A stretch of DNA of 52,194 nt from a virus, in IMG/VR virus record IMGVR_UViG_3300033141_005196, positions 1 through 52,194 of that record; one strand, given 5' to 3'. This document shows, piece by piece, positions 6,956 to 14,953 of this stretch. Below the pieces are notes generated by a model. It was not told the origin of the DNA. It searched no databases and saw only the letters and a list, made by a program, of their open reading frames with translations. Both the position numbers and the translations under genes were made by a program. Position 1 is the first letter of the stretch, and every line of letters starts with the position of its first letter.

Positions 6956-7130
6956 GGAGCTGCGGAAATTCCTAGAAGATCTTAGGTCAAGGCGCAAGAA
7001 GGGATATGAGATTGACAGACGCTTCAAGCGTCAGGCAGCTCCGAAAGCTCTTCAGGGCATCTCTGCTGAGATTGCAGAGAAGGTCCTGAAGGAGCTTCTC
7101 AAAGAAGTTGAAGTCGAAGTTGATACTTAG
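6918..7130 (+). CDS. Small helical protein coupled to the RHH gene
   Basis: Product of 70 aa if the TTG at 6918 is used; AGGAGG lies 9 bases upstream of it. An ATG at 6945 gives 61 aa but has almost no spacing to its GGAG. The protein is highly charged and helical. Overlap with a ribbon–helix–helix gene is reminiscent of antitoxin–partner pairs, but no toxin fold is recognised. Confidence 0.5.
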   Translation: MEQILNLREMSDEELRKFLEDLRSRRKKGYEIDRRFKRQAAPKALQGISAEIAEKVLKELLKEVEVEVDT

Positions 7131-7203
7131 GTTTCTCTGGAATCTTTGGAAGCTCGTCTCCTTCCTTGCGCTGCTTTACTTCATCTCTAAAGTCCTCTTT
7201 TGA
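7108..7203 (+). CDS. Possible tiny membrane peptide
   Basis: A 31-residue frame from a TTG overlaps the previous gene and reads as a hydrophobic helix with Lys at both ends. GAAGGAG lies about 12 bases upstream. The weak start makes this tentative. Confidence 0.25.
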   Translation: MKSKLILRFLWNLWKLVSFLALLYFISKVLF

Positions 7204-7223
7204 GGGAGCTTCAAGCTCCCTCA
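7201..7223 (+). other. Hairpin upstream of the nuclease gene
   Basis: TGAGGGAGCTT and AAGCTCCCTCA are perfect complements separated by one base, so the RNA stem would have about 10 pairs and a tight loop. No T-run follows. It is the third such hairpin in 900 bases. Confidence 0.6.
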
Positions 7224-7254
7224 GAGGACAGCCTAACCAGCAGAAAGGTAGAAC

Positions 7255-8103
7255 ATGAGACTATCCTACTCCAGGATTAAGGCGTTCAACGAGTGCCCGA
7301 AGAAATACTACTGGCGTTATGTGAGGCGTATTGAGCCAAAGGAAAAATCAAAAGCCCTCTCCCTCGGGGGCTGTATGGCAGCAGGAGTTGCGGAGTTCCG
7401 AAAGACCTTCGATTTTGACAAAGCCGCCGAGGCTTTTGTCGAGAGGTGGGTTGAGGATAATCGAGTTCTCGAAGAGAGCAAAGCACTTGATCCTCTCCGC
7501 TCAGTTGAGCGAGGATTGGAAATCCTGCATGCTTACACCGAGACCTATCCCGACGAACATATTGTCGAGCCAGAAGTCAAGTTTCTCATCAAGCCAACTC
7601 CTTGGCTGGAGTTTATTGGAATTATCGACGCGGTGATTAAAGATGGATCAACATATTCCATCATCGAAGACAAAACCAGCAGCAGACCACTGACAGAGTA
7701 TTACTTCAGCTCCTTCAGGAATTCATATCAGATCCTCTGGTATATGTGGGCAGCGAAGGAGATGGGACTTTTCTCATTGAACAAAGACAACATTCCAAGA
7801 TGTGTTATCAACGCAATCTACATCCATCCGGAAAAACTTGACTTCCGGCGAGAGCTGATTTCGAAAATGCCACAAACACTTGACATCGCGAAAGGGTACC
7901 TTGTTGAGTGGGCTTACATCATCGAGCTTGCTCATGAGAATAAACACTTTCCCCATGCAGACTCTGATGTCTGTCGAAAGTGGGGAGGGTGTGAGTACCT
8001 CCCCCTCAAGGGCGTTGGAGAAGAAATGCAGGAGAGGCACATTCGGAATATGTACGTCGAGAGGCCGGAGGCCGAGGACGAAATCTTCGAAGCCACAAGC
8101 TGA
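7255..8103 (+). CDS. PD-(D/E)XK nuclease, Cas4/RecB-like
   Basis: Product of 282 aa. The N-terminus (SYSRIKAFNECPKKYYWRY) is the usual opening of Cas4/AddB-type nucleases and includes C14. The catalytic signature is seen as GIIDAV (D125), IIEDKTS (E138, K140) and SYQILWY (Q159). Two Cys in CRKWGGC near 240 may, with C14 and another Cys, form the iron–sulphur site of this family. The enzyme would resect or cut DNA ends during replication or recombination. It leads the replication block, with ligase next. Confidence 0.85.
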   Translation: MRLSYSRIKAFNECPKKYYWRYVRRIEPKEKSKALSLGGCMAAGVAEFRKTFDFDKAAEAFVERWVEDNRVLEESKALDPLRSVERGLEILHAYTETYPDEHIVEPEVKFLIKPTPWLEFIGIIDAVIKDGSTYSIIEDKTSSRPLTEYYFSSFRNSYQILWYMWAAKEMGLFSLNKDNIPRCVINAIYIHPEKLDFRRELISKMPQTLDIAKGYLVEWAYIIELAHENKHFPHADSDVCRKWGGCEYLPLKGVGEEMQERHIRNMYVERPEAEDEIFEATS

Positions 8104-8119
8104 GAAAGAAGGTGAACAA

Positions 8120-8965
8120 ATGGCTAAAGGCAGAAGAGATATCATGCTGGCGAGGAAGGTAACTGATTCGCTAGTAGCGAAGATGGGAAGAGAATTTATC
8201 GTTCAGCCCAAGATTGAGGGCGTTCGATGCCGAGCAGTCTTTCACAAGACAGGCGTTACACTTTTTTCAAGTCAGGGGAACGAATTCGTAACCGTTCCCC
8301 ACATCGTAAACGATTTGCTTGAGCTTGACAGGGGCCATATTCAAGAGCTTGACGGAGAGCTTTATGTGCATGGATGGCCCTTCCAAGATATCATCTCCGT
8401 CGTGAAGCGGAAGGTGATGCATCCAGATTTCTTCAGGATTGAGTATCACATCTTCGACTACGTTTCACACGAGCCACAAATCGATCGTCTTACGTATCTT
8501 CAGAAAAAACTCAAGCCAACAGGGGCCCTGAAGCGCGTCGATTCTACAACCTGCACTTTAGCTGAGCTTCAGAGTTATTATGAGATTTTCCTCAATCAGG
8601 GATATGAGGGAATAGTCCTCCGTGCTCCATTTGCGCCTTATGAGCGAAAGCGCACAAGCAACTTGCTTAAGCTCAAACCGAAGAAGAGAGGATGGTTTCC
8701 TATCATAGGCTACGCTGAGGAGATCTCAATCCACGGTGAGCCAAAGGGAACATTAGGTGCGCTGATCTGTGAAGCTGATGGTGAGAGTTTTCGGGTTGGA
8801 TCTGGGCCTCTCTTCACAAAAAACTCCCGAGTAATACTTTGGGAGGTGCGGGACGAGCTCATCGGCAAAACAGCCAGAGTCAAGTACCAGGGCCTGACAC
8901 TTCGTGGCGTCCCATACTTCCCTGTCGGGACAGCTATTGCAGGATGGGAAGGGAGGTGTGTATGA
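8120..8965 (+). CDS. ATP-dependent DNA ligase
   Basis: Product of 281 aa. Nucleotidyltransferase motifs are visible: motif I QPKIEG with the adenylated lysine K31, motif III ELDGEL (76-81), motif IIIa FDYV (112-115), motif IV EGIVLR (163-168) and motif V LLKLKP (182-187). The remaining ~85 residues fit an OB fold. It seals nicks using ATP. The ATG at 8120 is chosen for the AAGAAGGTGA site and because motif I then falls at the expected position; the longer in-frame extension overlaps the nuclease and is rejected. The stop overlaps the next start. Confidence 0.9.
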   Translation: MAKGRRDIMLARKVTDSLVAKMGREFIVQPKIEGVRCRAVFHKTGVTLFSSQGNEFVTVPHIVNDLLELDRGHIQELDGELYVHGWPFQDIISVVKRKVMHPDFFRIEYHIFDYVSHEPQIDRLTYLQKKLKPTGALKRVDSTTCTLAELQSYYEIFLNQGYEGIVLRAPFAPYERKRTSNLLKLKPKKRGWFPIIGYAEEISIHGEPKGTLGALICEADGESFRVGSGPLFTKNSRVILWEVRDELIGKTARVKYQGLTLRGVPYFPVGTAIAGWEGRCV

Positions 8966-9858
8966 CGTATGATGCAGTCTGTATCTACCATGCCTCTGAT
9001 CTTGATGGCAAATGCTCCGCAGCAATTACTGCGAAGTATTTCAGGGAGCGAGATCTTAAGATTTACTTGATCGGGGCAAATTATGGGGATGAGCCGCCAT
9101 ACGAAAAGCTCTCTGAGCTACTCGATCCTACATGGGGTGGCCTTCTCATCGTTGACTTCAGTTACCCACGGAAGGACATGCTGAAGCTGTGTGAGACGTA
9201 CTTTGTGCATTGGATCGATCATCACATCACCGCTATAGAAGAGATGAAGGGCACCGCTGCTATTGTCGGGATGCGTGACCCGAATTTCGCAGCGTGTGAG
9301 CTTACGTGGAAGTACCTCTTCCCGAAGGAGAATATGCCCTGGGCGGTCAAGATGCTCGGCCGCTACGATGTTTGGGACCACTCAGTCTCGGATGTCCTTC
9401 CATTTCAGTATGGCATGCGCCTGCATCGAACGGATCTTCCATACGCCCTAGATTTTTGGTTTGATCTCCTCTCTAAACGGAGCTATGCGAAGTCGAAGAA
9501 GATCCTCGAAGAAGGGAGAGTGGTTTTGAGGTACATCACTCAAGACAATCGTGTTTATGCGGAGCGATGTGCATTCCATCTGACCTTTGCAGGCCGCAAG
9601 GCTCTAGCGGTGAACAGACTTCTCACAAATTCGAAGATTTTCGATGCGGTGCCACGAGATCGAGATGTCGAGATTCTAATCACCTTTGGATGGATGAAAA
9701 ACACCTGGTACGTATCGCTCTATGCGGCGCACGATGGTATCAACGTCGGAGAGATTGCCAAACAATTCGGAGGTGGAGGCCATGCTGGAGCAGCAGGCTT
9801 CAAAGCTGAAGAGCTGCCGAAGGATTTAGAGCGTGTGCTCAGAAAGGATGGAAAATGA
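8962..9858 (+). CDS. DHH-family phosphoesterase
   Basis: Product of 298 aa. ASDLDG (D13, D15), IVDFS (D65) and WIDHH (D86-H88) are the metal-binding motifs of DHH phosphoesterases, and GGGGHAGAAGF near 270-280 is the DHHA1 domain. Relatives include RecJ nuclease, NrnA nanoRNase and cyclic-dinucleotide phosphodiesterases. RecJ-like or nanoRNase activity fits the DNA-metabolism context, but destruction of a host cyclic-nucleotide signal is an alternative. Confidence 0.85.
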   Translation: MTYDAVCIYHASDLDGKCSAAITAKYFRERDLKIYLIGANYGDEPPYEKLSELLDPTWGGLLIVDFSYPRKDMLKLCETYFVHWIDHHITAIEEMKGTAAIVGMRDPNFAACELTWKYLFPKENMPWAVKMLGRYDVWDHSVSDVLPFQYGMRLHRTDLPYALDFWFDLLSKRSYAKSKKILEEGRVVLRYITQDNRVYAERCAFHLTFAGRKALAVNRLLTNSKIFDAVPRDRDVEILITFGWMKNTWYVSLYAAHDGINVGEIAKQFGGGGHAGAAGFKAEELPKDLERVLRKDGK

Positions 9859-10649
9859 ATTTTCTATTTATTGGGAGGCCGGGATCAGGGAAGACGACCC
9901 TCGCGACCACGGCCCCAAAACCTATTGCACTCATTGACGTCGACCGCAAGGCCCATGCGATGCAGAATATTCGTCACCTGATCGACGACGGCTCCGTTGT
10001 TCTTTATCCAATTGAGGAGAAGCTCATTGAGGATGATCTCATATTTCGGGCTGAAAATCCGGACAAACCACCAAAGAAAGCTCCACAGGGTTACATAAAG
10101 GCGTTGGAGATTTTTAACAAAATCCTCAACGGAGATCCAGAATTTGACAAGTTCGAAACAATCGTCCTCGATAGCCTAACTCGTCTTGTCGAGCATATGA
10201 AACGATTGCTGATCTACCACCGTGGCCAAGGGAAGTTTGGAAAGAAGAAAAGTACGAGAGACATTGAGGGCGACATGAACTGGCCAAGTTGGGGATCGTA
10301 CCTCTCGAACCTCGAAGAACTCTTCGGCACCGTCGCTGCTTATATGAAACAACACTTCATCTGCATCGCTCACGAGTACGAAGAGGTCGAGCGGGATGAC
10401 ATGACCGGAGTTGAGTTCGTTCGAGGCTATTGGCCGATGGTTGAGGGACAGATGCGAAAGAAGCTCCCAGCATATTTCGATGAGGTTTACTTCATGTACA
10501 ACAAATTCAACAGCCGAGAAAAGCGGATGGAGTATTTCATTCGCACGGTTGGCTCAAAATACTGTGCCAGGACGAGCTTCCCTGTTGAGGCAATTGTCGA
10601 TGCGGACATCTCGAAAATTCTGGCACAGAGTGGAAAGGAGGGAAAGTAG
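9855..10649 (+). CDS. Sak4-like RecA-fold ATPase
   Basis: Product of 264 aa. Walker A GRPGSGKTT is at 7-15 and a Walker B strand ETIVLDS at 101-107. Size and gene context (followed by a DUF669-like protein) match phage Sak4-type single-strand annealing/recombination ATPases. It starts at an ATGA overlap with the DHH gene. It would help load or pair single-stranded DNA during replication-linked recombination. Confidence 0.75.
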   Translation: MNFLFIGRPGSGKTTLATTAPKPIALIDVDRKAHAMQNIRHLIDDGSVVLYPIEEKLIEDDLIFRAENPDKPPKKAPQGYIKALEIFNKILNGDPEFDKFETIVLDSLTRLVEHMKRLLIYHRGQGKFGKKKSTRDIEGDMNWPSWGSYLSNLEELFGTVAAYMKQHFICIAHEYEEVERDDMTGVEFVRGYWPMVEGQMRKKLPAYFDEVYFMYNKFNSREKRMEYFIRTVGSKYCARTSFPVEAIVDADISKILAQSGKEGK

Positions 10650-10694
10650 TTTGAGATGTCCAAACCAAAAATTTATTTTTGAAAGGAGAACGCT

Positions 10695-11063
10695 ATGCCC
10701 AAGATCAACGTAAAGCTTGATGAAGTCGAAAGTCTATTTCAAGTTTATCCCGAAGGTCAGTACCATGTTGAATTGACCGACAAAAGCAAGCCGATGAAGA
10801 AGGAAGATGGATTTCCTTTCATCCTCTGGATCGCTGAGATCAAGGATGAGGAATATGAGGGAAAGCTCATCTCCTGGAGAACATCTCTCGCTCCACAGGC
10901 TCTTTGGAATTTGAAAAATCTCCTCGAAACAATCAACGTTGCATGGGATGAGGACGGCTTTGAGCTTGAGGAGTGTTTCGGTCGGGAGTTGGTCATTGAT
11001 GTAACAAGTGATACTTACAACGACCGTCCTGTCAACAACATTCAGGCGTATTATCCTGTGTGA
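10695..11063 (+). CDS. DUF669-like protein, possible ssDNA-binding partner
   Basis: Product of 122 aa, beta-rich, with ...GQYHVELTDKSKPMK... near residues 18-32 and an acidic C-terminal half. DUF669-type proteins usually sit next to Sak4-like ATPases in phages and are suspected to bind single-stranded DNA. The family call rests on layout and context more than on motifs. The ATG has AAAGGAG upstream. Confidence 0.55.
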   Translation: MPKINVKLDEVESLFQVYPEGQYHVELTDKSKPMKKEDGFPFILWIAEIKDEEYEGKLISWRTSLAPQALWNLKNLLETINVAWDEDGFELEECFGRELVIDVTSDTYNDRPVNNIQAYYPV

Positions 11064-11071
11064 TCACATCT

Positions 11072-11106
11072 ACGGAGAGGCGAGCTTGCGTCTCTCCGTA
11101 ATTTTA
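11072..11106 (+). terminator. Probable intrinsic terminator
   Basis: ACGGAGAGGCG and CGTCTCTCCGT form an 11-bp stem with one G·U pair and a short loop, followed by AATTTTAA. The T-rich tail is the left arm of the dispersed palindrome at 11098. It would end or attenuate transcription after the DUF669-like gene. Confidence 0.65.
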
Positions 11107-11121
11107 ACGGTCTAAAATTGC
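11098..11121. repeat. Dispersed palindrome, copy 2
   Basis: GTAATTTTA-ACGGTC-TAAAATTGC: arms match the family with one change. It overlaps the end of a terminator-like hairpin and lies between the DUF669-like and ParB–methyltransferase genes. Confidence 0.8.
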
Positions 11122-11140
11122 AAAGAGGAGCTGAACTACG

Positions 11141-12532
11141 ATGGCGATGATGAAAATTTCTGACATCAAAGTAACAGATCGCGCAAGAAAAGAGCTTGGA
11201 GATATCGAGGAGCTTGCAAAGAGTATTGAGAAGAGGGGACTTATAAATCCAATCTGCGTTGAGCGAAGCTCGGGAGAGCTAATTGCCGGCTTTCGTCGTC
11301 TCGCAGCCTGTCAGCTCCTCGAATTCGATGAGATAGAGGTGAAGTATTATGAGGATCTTGATCCAATTGAAAAGAAGCTGCTAGAGCTTGAAGAAAATCT
11401 CCACAAGGAGTTTACGTGGGACGAGCAAGCTCAGCTCAGAGTCGAAATTCACAATCTCCACTGCGAGTTGAAGGGAAAGAAAGTGAGGGGTCGAAAGACT
11501 GATGGATGGGGAATCGAAGACACAGCTGAGCTGCTCAATGTCTCTCCGGCCACGATTTCTCAGGACATGGCACTGGTTGAGGGAATGAGTTATATCAAAG
11601 ACCTCAAAAAGCTCACGTCCAGAAATCAAGCCCTCAAAGCGCTGGACCGGTTTCAGGAGATGGCGGTGCTTGAGGAAATTGCTAGAAGAGAGCGAGAATA
11701 TCAGGAAGCCGTCGAGAATCTAGATGCAGGCTCAGATGTAGATACAGACTCAGACATTTCACAAATAATCCCAGCCCCAATGCCATACCGGATATTCTGT
11801 GGTGATGCAGTTGAAGTGCTGAAAGAGAAAGTAGATGACGAGACTATAAGTCTTGTGATCTTCGACCCTCCATGGGGCATTGACATCGACGCCTACAAAG
11901 GCGGTATCTCTGCCTTCAAAGCTCAGTATCGCGACGACTGGCACTATGCTTTTGGGCTGATATTTAAAATCCTCGAAGAGCTTTATCGAGTGATGCAAGA
12001 CGATACGCACATGTACTTTTTCTGCAGCCCTACCGATTTCTCACTGTGGCGGGATGTGCTTACTGGAGACTTTGACTACTTGACCTCGCTTGAGCTACTC
12101 TTTCCCAACTCTACAAAATCACTCCCAAAAATCGAAGTTCCTTGGAAGTTTCATGTGCAATCAACACCGCTAATCTGGTTGAAGGATGGAGGAGCGTTCA
12201 CGAACACAGATTATAACTTCATGTCCCGCACCGAAATAATCCTCTTCTGCTCAAAGGGCGTTGGACGAAGGCTCCGTGAACCCAGCCTTAATGTCTTTGA
12301 CATCAAACGAACCCCTACAACTGAGCGACGTCATCCACAAGAAAAGCCCGTAGAGCTGATGCAACGACTGATAAAGCTCTCTACCGTCGAGAACGAAATT
12401 GTTCTCGATCCATGTGCCGGCTCTTTCTCCACAGCGTTAGCTGCAACACTCCTCGGACGGAGGAGTGTTTCGATTGAGAAGGACGAGAAATACTTTGGAA
12501 TTGGGGTTGAGAGGCTTAAGTTTGGAGGCTGA
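11141..12532 (+). CDS. ParB-like domain fused to DNA methyltransferase
   Basis: Product of 463 aa. The N-terminal 100 residues are a ParB/Srx-type domain (SGELIAGFRRLAACQ near 44-58). Residues 125-145 (IEDTAELLNVSPATISQDM) are a helix–turn–helix. The C-terminal 250 residues are a DNA methyltransferase with catalytic DPPWG at 242-246 and the SAM-binding DPCAGSFST at 423-431; this order fits the beta class, which methylates adenine N6 or cytosine N4. Protection of phage DNA from restriction or marking of replication sites are both possible; the target sequence cannot be read from the protein. Confidence 0.85.
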   Translation: MAMMKISDIKVTDRARKELGDIEELAKSIEKRGLINPICVERSSGELIAGFRRLAACQLLEFDEIEVKYYEDLDPIEKKLLELEENLHKEFTWDEQAQLRVEIHNLHCELKGKKVRGRKTDGWGIEDTAELLNVSPATISQDMALVEGMSYIKDLKKLTSRNQALKALDRFQEMAVLEEIARREREYQEAVENLDAGSDVDTDSDISQIIPAPMPYRIFCGDAVEVLKEKVDDETISLVIFDPPWGIDIDAYKGGISAFKAQYRDDWHYAFGLIFKILEELYRVMQDDTHMYFFCSPTDFSLWRDVLTGDFDYLTSLELLFPNSTKSLPKIEVPWKFHVQSTPLIWLKDGGAFTNTDYNFMSRTEIILFCSKGVGRRLREPSLNVFDIKRTPTTERRHPQEKPVELMQRLIKLSTVENEIVLDPCAGSFSTALAATLLGRRSVSIEKDEKYFGIGVERLKFGG

Positions 12533-12572
12533 GTCGGTAGGAGTCAAATCCACAGTGAAAGGAGGTGAGAAC

Positions 12573-12980
12573 ATGACGACAGCGAAGGGGAATCAGAGGA
12601 AGCACATTGAACGGGAGTTCGAAACGGGGAAAGATGAGGCGTGGTTCGCCAATGTCAAGCGCATGTACGACGAATACCAACACGAGTCGCTAGAGAGCAT
12701 CCGCCGAAACAGATCTTATGTGGACAAGATCTTACTCGATGCTCAACAGCATGATAATGTTCGTCAGGATATTGCAAATCAGGCCTTGCAGAATGCCGTG
12801 GAAACTGCTAACATGGTGGGCAAACAGGCAGTGCGCCACAGTGATCTTGCTATCGACAGGCAGTGGAATGTCGATGAGCAGAGCTACACGGCAGAGAACA
12901 TTCTCCGTCAACCCTTCTGGCAGGATCTCGCCCAGGCAATTGCGGTTGCGGTTGCTACGGCTCTGAAGGAGGAAGAGTAG
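12573..12980 (+). CDS. Hypothetical helical protein
   Basis: Product of 135 aa. The ATG follows AAAGGAGGTGA; the in-frame upstream extension overlaps the methyltransferase and is rejected. The middle (HDNVRQDIANQALQNAV…VGKQAVRHSD) is a long amphipathic helix and the C-terminus is AVAVATALKEEE. No family is recognised. Confidence 0.55.
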   Translation: MTTAKGNQRKHIEREFETGKDEAWFANVKRMYDEYQHESLESIRRNRSYVDKILLDAQQHDNVRQDIANQALQNAVETANMVGKQAVRHSDLAIDRQWNVDEQSYTAENILRQPFWQDLAQAIAVAVATALKEEE

Positions 12981-12983
12981 TTA

Positions 12984-13070
12984 GGATCGGCCAGCAGAAG
13001 GCCATCGGCCTTGGGAGTAAGCACAATAAAGTGGAGTCGGGGTGTGGGTTGCCCTACCTGCTGGCCATCT
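12984..13070 (+). ncRNA. Possible structured RNA element in a leader
   Basis: In the 126-base gap before 13107, GGCCAGCAG (12989-12997) is complementary to CTGCTGGCC (13058-13066). The stem can be extended past a bulge by GAT/ATC, and GGCC-ATC-GGCC could form an inner hairpin. A leader RNA structure or a separate small RNA is possible. No known riboswitch is recognised. Confidence 0.3.
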
Positions 13071-13106
13071 CAAATTCGCCTTGAATATCTGAGATGAGGA
13101 TCGAAA

Positions 13107-13442
13107 ATGGACACAACAACTGTCTTCAACCTAACTCCCTTCCAAGCAGCAAAATTACATGGATGTTCAAATCCCATAAACAGCCAATACAGGAGCGCAT
13201 TAACTGATAAAAGAGGATGGGAGCTACACGGATGCTTCGAGTTTGCTTCAAGGATCAAGGCTGAAGAGGATTATGACTATATAGTCCACTTCCTCCACGA
13301 TTCTCTCAAAGATGCTATTTGCGTAGGACTTGTTAACTGTTCAGCAGACCGACGCAGATGGGCATTTCTTGGAACGCATAAGATAGGCAAATGTCCGTAC
13401 TGTGAGTACATGGAGGTGAAGAATGAGGGGGCTTACTTGTAA
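13107..13442 (+). CDS. Zinc-site protein of the HKxGxCPYCEY family
   Basis: Product of 111 aa. The end (FLGTHKIGKCPYCEY) matches the end of the protein at 14194, and both have a short hydrophobic strand (AICVGLV / AICLVAK) about 20 residues before. The CPYC pair plus His could bind a metal. No function is known. It overlaps the next gene by 20 bases. Confidence 0.55.
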   Translation: MDTTTVFNLTPFQAAKLHGCSNPINSQYRSALTDKRGWELHGCFEFASRIKAEEDYDYIVHFLHDSLKDAICVGLVNCSADRRRWAFLGTHKIGKCPYCEYMEVKNEGAYL

Positions 13443-13692
13443 GCCGTTGCAGTTGCTTTACGAGATGAGCAGGTGCCACTACAACCAGAACATTGATGGT
13501 TGTCCATTTTGCGAGGTTGCATCTAGGGAACTGCGGACTATCAACGAACGTTTCAACCAAAGATTTACTAACGTATGTAAATTCTGCTGGCACCGTAGTG
13601 CAAACGGACTAATAGCAGAGGAATTGTTTGACTGCTTCGCAAGAGGTACAACAGCTTCGAATAGGATCAGATTTCCGTTTCATTGGGTCTAG
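13423..13692 (+). CDS. Zinc-ribbon protein of the KGL-KP…CPFC…CWH family, third copy
   Basis: Product of 89 aa. MRGLTCKPLQLLYEM, CPFC near 28 and CKFCWHRS near 53 match the proteins at 2842 and 3350, about 10 kb upstream. The family thus occurs three times in the early arm. The start is placed at the ATG after GGAGGTGAAGA. Confidence 0.6.
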   Translation: MRGLTCKPLQLLYEMSRCHYNQNIDGCPFCEVASRELRTINERFNQRFTNVCKFCWHRSANGLIAEELFDCFARGTTASNRIRFPFHWV

Positions 13693-13721
13693 GAGACTAA
13701 AGTGAAAGGAGATTAACACAA

Positions 13722-13895
13722 ATGCTAGTGATCTGCGAAGGAAAAGATACTTGTGATGTGAAGGACTGCCCACATAGAAAACCTCACGTTCCTTGGCCAA
13801 TCCCTGACATGGACGACGCGATAGAATACTGCAACGAGGTAGAGTGTGTTTACTACCATTTTCGCTGCATTGCAACGGGAGAAGAGGGAAGTTGA
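13722..13895 (+). CDS. Small Cys-rich hypothetical protein
   Basis: Product of 57 aa with six Cys (CEGKDTCDVKDC early, then three spread in the second half) and two His. It may bind a metal or, if exported, form disulphides, but there is no signal peptide. AAAGGAG lies 13 bases before the ATG. Confidence 0.45.
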   Translation: MLVICEGKDTCDVKDCPHRKPHVPWPIPDMDDAIEYCNEVECVYYHFRCIATGEEGS

Positions 13896-13964
13896 AGATG
13901 ATAAAGAAACGAGTGCTCAATCATATCTACCATGTCAGCTATTGAACTTGGATGCTAGAGAGTC

Positions 13965-14180
13965 ATGATCGAATATCTTCACGCAAAAATGAGCGTTTTA
14001 GGGCCGGCAGATGCGAAGAGACTTTGGCGGCTTTTCCATATGATGATGTTTGTCCTCTTCCTACGATCTGCATGGAAACATCTGAAGCGCAAGAATGCAA
14101 AGATAGCTGCATGGCAATTTCTAGGAGCTTTTAAGTCAATAGGATACATGTTCAAAGAAGCAGGGGAATGGATGGTCTAA
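13965..14180 (+). CDS. Small basic hypothetical protein
   Basis: Product of 71 aa, strongly basic (pairs of Lys and Arg around LRSAWKHLKRKN) with a hydrophobic FHMMMFVLFL segment that could be a short membrane helix. No family is recognised. The ribosome site (AGAG) is weak. Confidence 0.45.
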   Translation: MIEYLHAKMSVLGPADAKRLWRLFHMMMFVLFLRSAWKHLKRKNAKIAAWQFLGAFKSIGYMFKEAGEWMV

Positions 14181-14193
14181 AAGGAGATGAAAA

Positions 14194-14532
14194 ATGCCAC
14201 TTCTAGTACATGTACTAGCAGCCAGATATGGCTGTCCAAACTTTCTGTTTAGGGCTTACTCTTCAATTACAGCTAACAAGAATGACATAACGCTACAGGA
14301 ATGCTTTGGATTTGAACAAATAGTTAAGGCTACATCACAATTCAATCAGGTTAAACACTTTCTGAGACGAGATGGAACGGCCATCTGTCTCGTTGCCAAG
14401 ACTGACATCTGTGGTCGTCCCAGATTCGCGGGCCTCCATAAAGTCGGGGAGTGTCCGTACTGCGAGTATCGAAATCTCGATCCGGATAAGGTGAGAAGGA
14501 TTCTAGCGAAAATTAGAGGAGATGTCGGATGA
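14194..14532 (+). CDS. Zinc-site protein of the HKxGxCPYCEY family
   Basis: Product of 112 aa. GLHKVGECPYCEY near residues 83-95 matches the end of the 13107 product, and the preceding strand and spacing also agree, so these are paralogues. A basic tail (DKVRRILAKIRGD) is added at the C-terminus. AAAGGAG precedes the ATG. Confidence 0.55.
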   Translation: MPLLVHVLAARYGCPNFLFRAYSSITANKNDITLQECFGFEQIVKATSQFNQVKHFLRRDGTAICLVAKTDICGRPRFAGLHKVGECPYCEYRNLDPDKVRRILAKIRGDVG

Positions 14533-14744
14533 GCCGACTAGCTGATATAGAAAACGCAGCTTATCGTTATGTTGTGGCCAAAGTAGCTCTTACAAAGTGT
14601 ATGCAAAAACACTTTAGGCAGCTTTGTAATAGATGCAAGCATTATGATAGATGCGACGTCTATGCTACTTATGTTGATAGCTGGATTAATTTACAAAAAG
14701 CGGTGAATTTGAATAGATTGAGAGCTACGTTGGAGAAAACATGA
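14529..14744 (+). CDS. Small CxxC…C protein
   Basis: Product of 71 aa. CNRCKHYDRCDVYATYV near 33-49 resembles CNLCQEFTTCSLYSNYL in the protein at 15909, so the two share a Cys-rich module. Start and stop overlap the neighbours (ATGA). Confidence 0.5.
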   Translation: MSRLADIENAAYRYVVAKVALTKCMQKHFRQLCNRCKHYDRCDVYATYVDSWINLQKAVNLNRLRATLEKT

Positions 14745-14953
14745 AATGGTGGGACGACGACGTAATTAGATATGTTGAATACTTCATCTGCCTCTACTGC
14801 GGCGGCTACGGCATTGTCTTGCTAAACAAAAGCCCAAACGACGCGAGCACATGGGATATTATCGAGCCTGAGGCCAGAGATATGACTGTGTGTCCGCTCT
14901 GTGCGGGCTTTGGTGTGTTTTGGGACTATGTTGACCAGCGGAGAAGAAGATAA
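14741..14953 (+). CDS. Small protein with DnaJ-like CxxCxGxG motifs
   Basis: Product of 70 aa. CLYCGGYG near 17-24 and CPLCAGFG near 51-58 resemble the paired zinc-binding repeats of DnaJ central domains. Alone they would form one zinc centre, probably for protein binding. It overlaps both neighbours. Confidence 0.55.
   Translation: MKWWDDDVIRYVEYFICLYCGGYGIVLLNKSPNDASTWDIIEPEARDMTVCPLCAGFGVFWDYVDQRRRR

Noticed and set aside
7880-8119. 80-codon N-terminal extension of the ligase
   Set aside because: It overlaps the nuclease gene in another frame, and ligase motif I already sits at the normal distance from the ATG at 8120.
13589-13606. Further sigma54-like site (TGGCACCGTAG then TGCAA)
   Set aside because: The spacing between GG and GC is one base short, and it lies inside a coding region.
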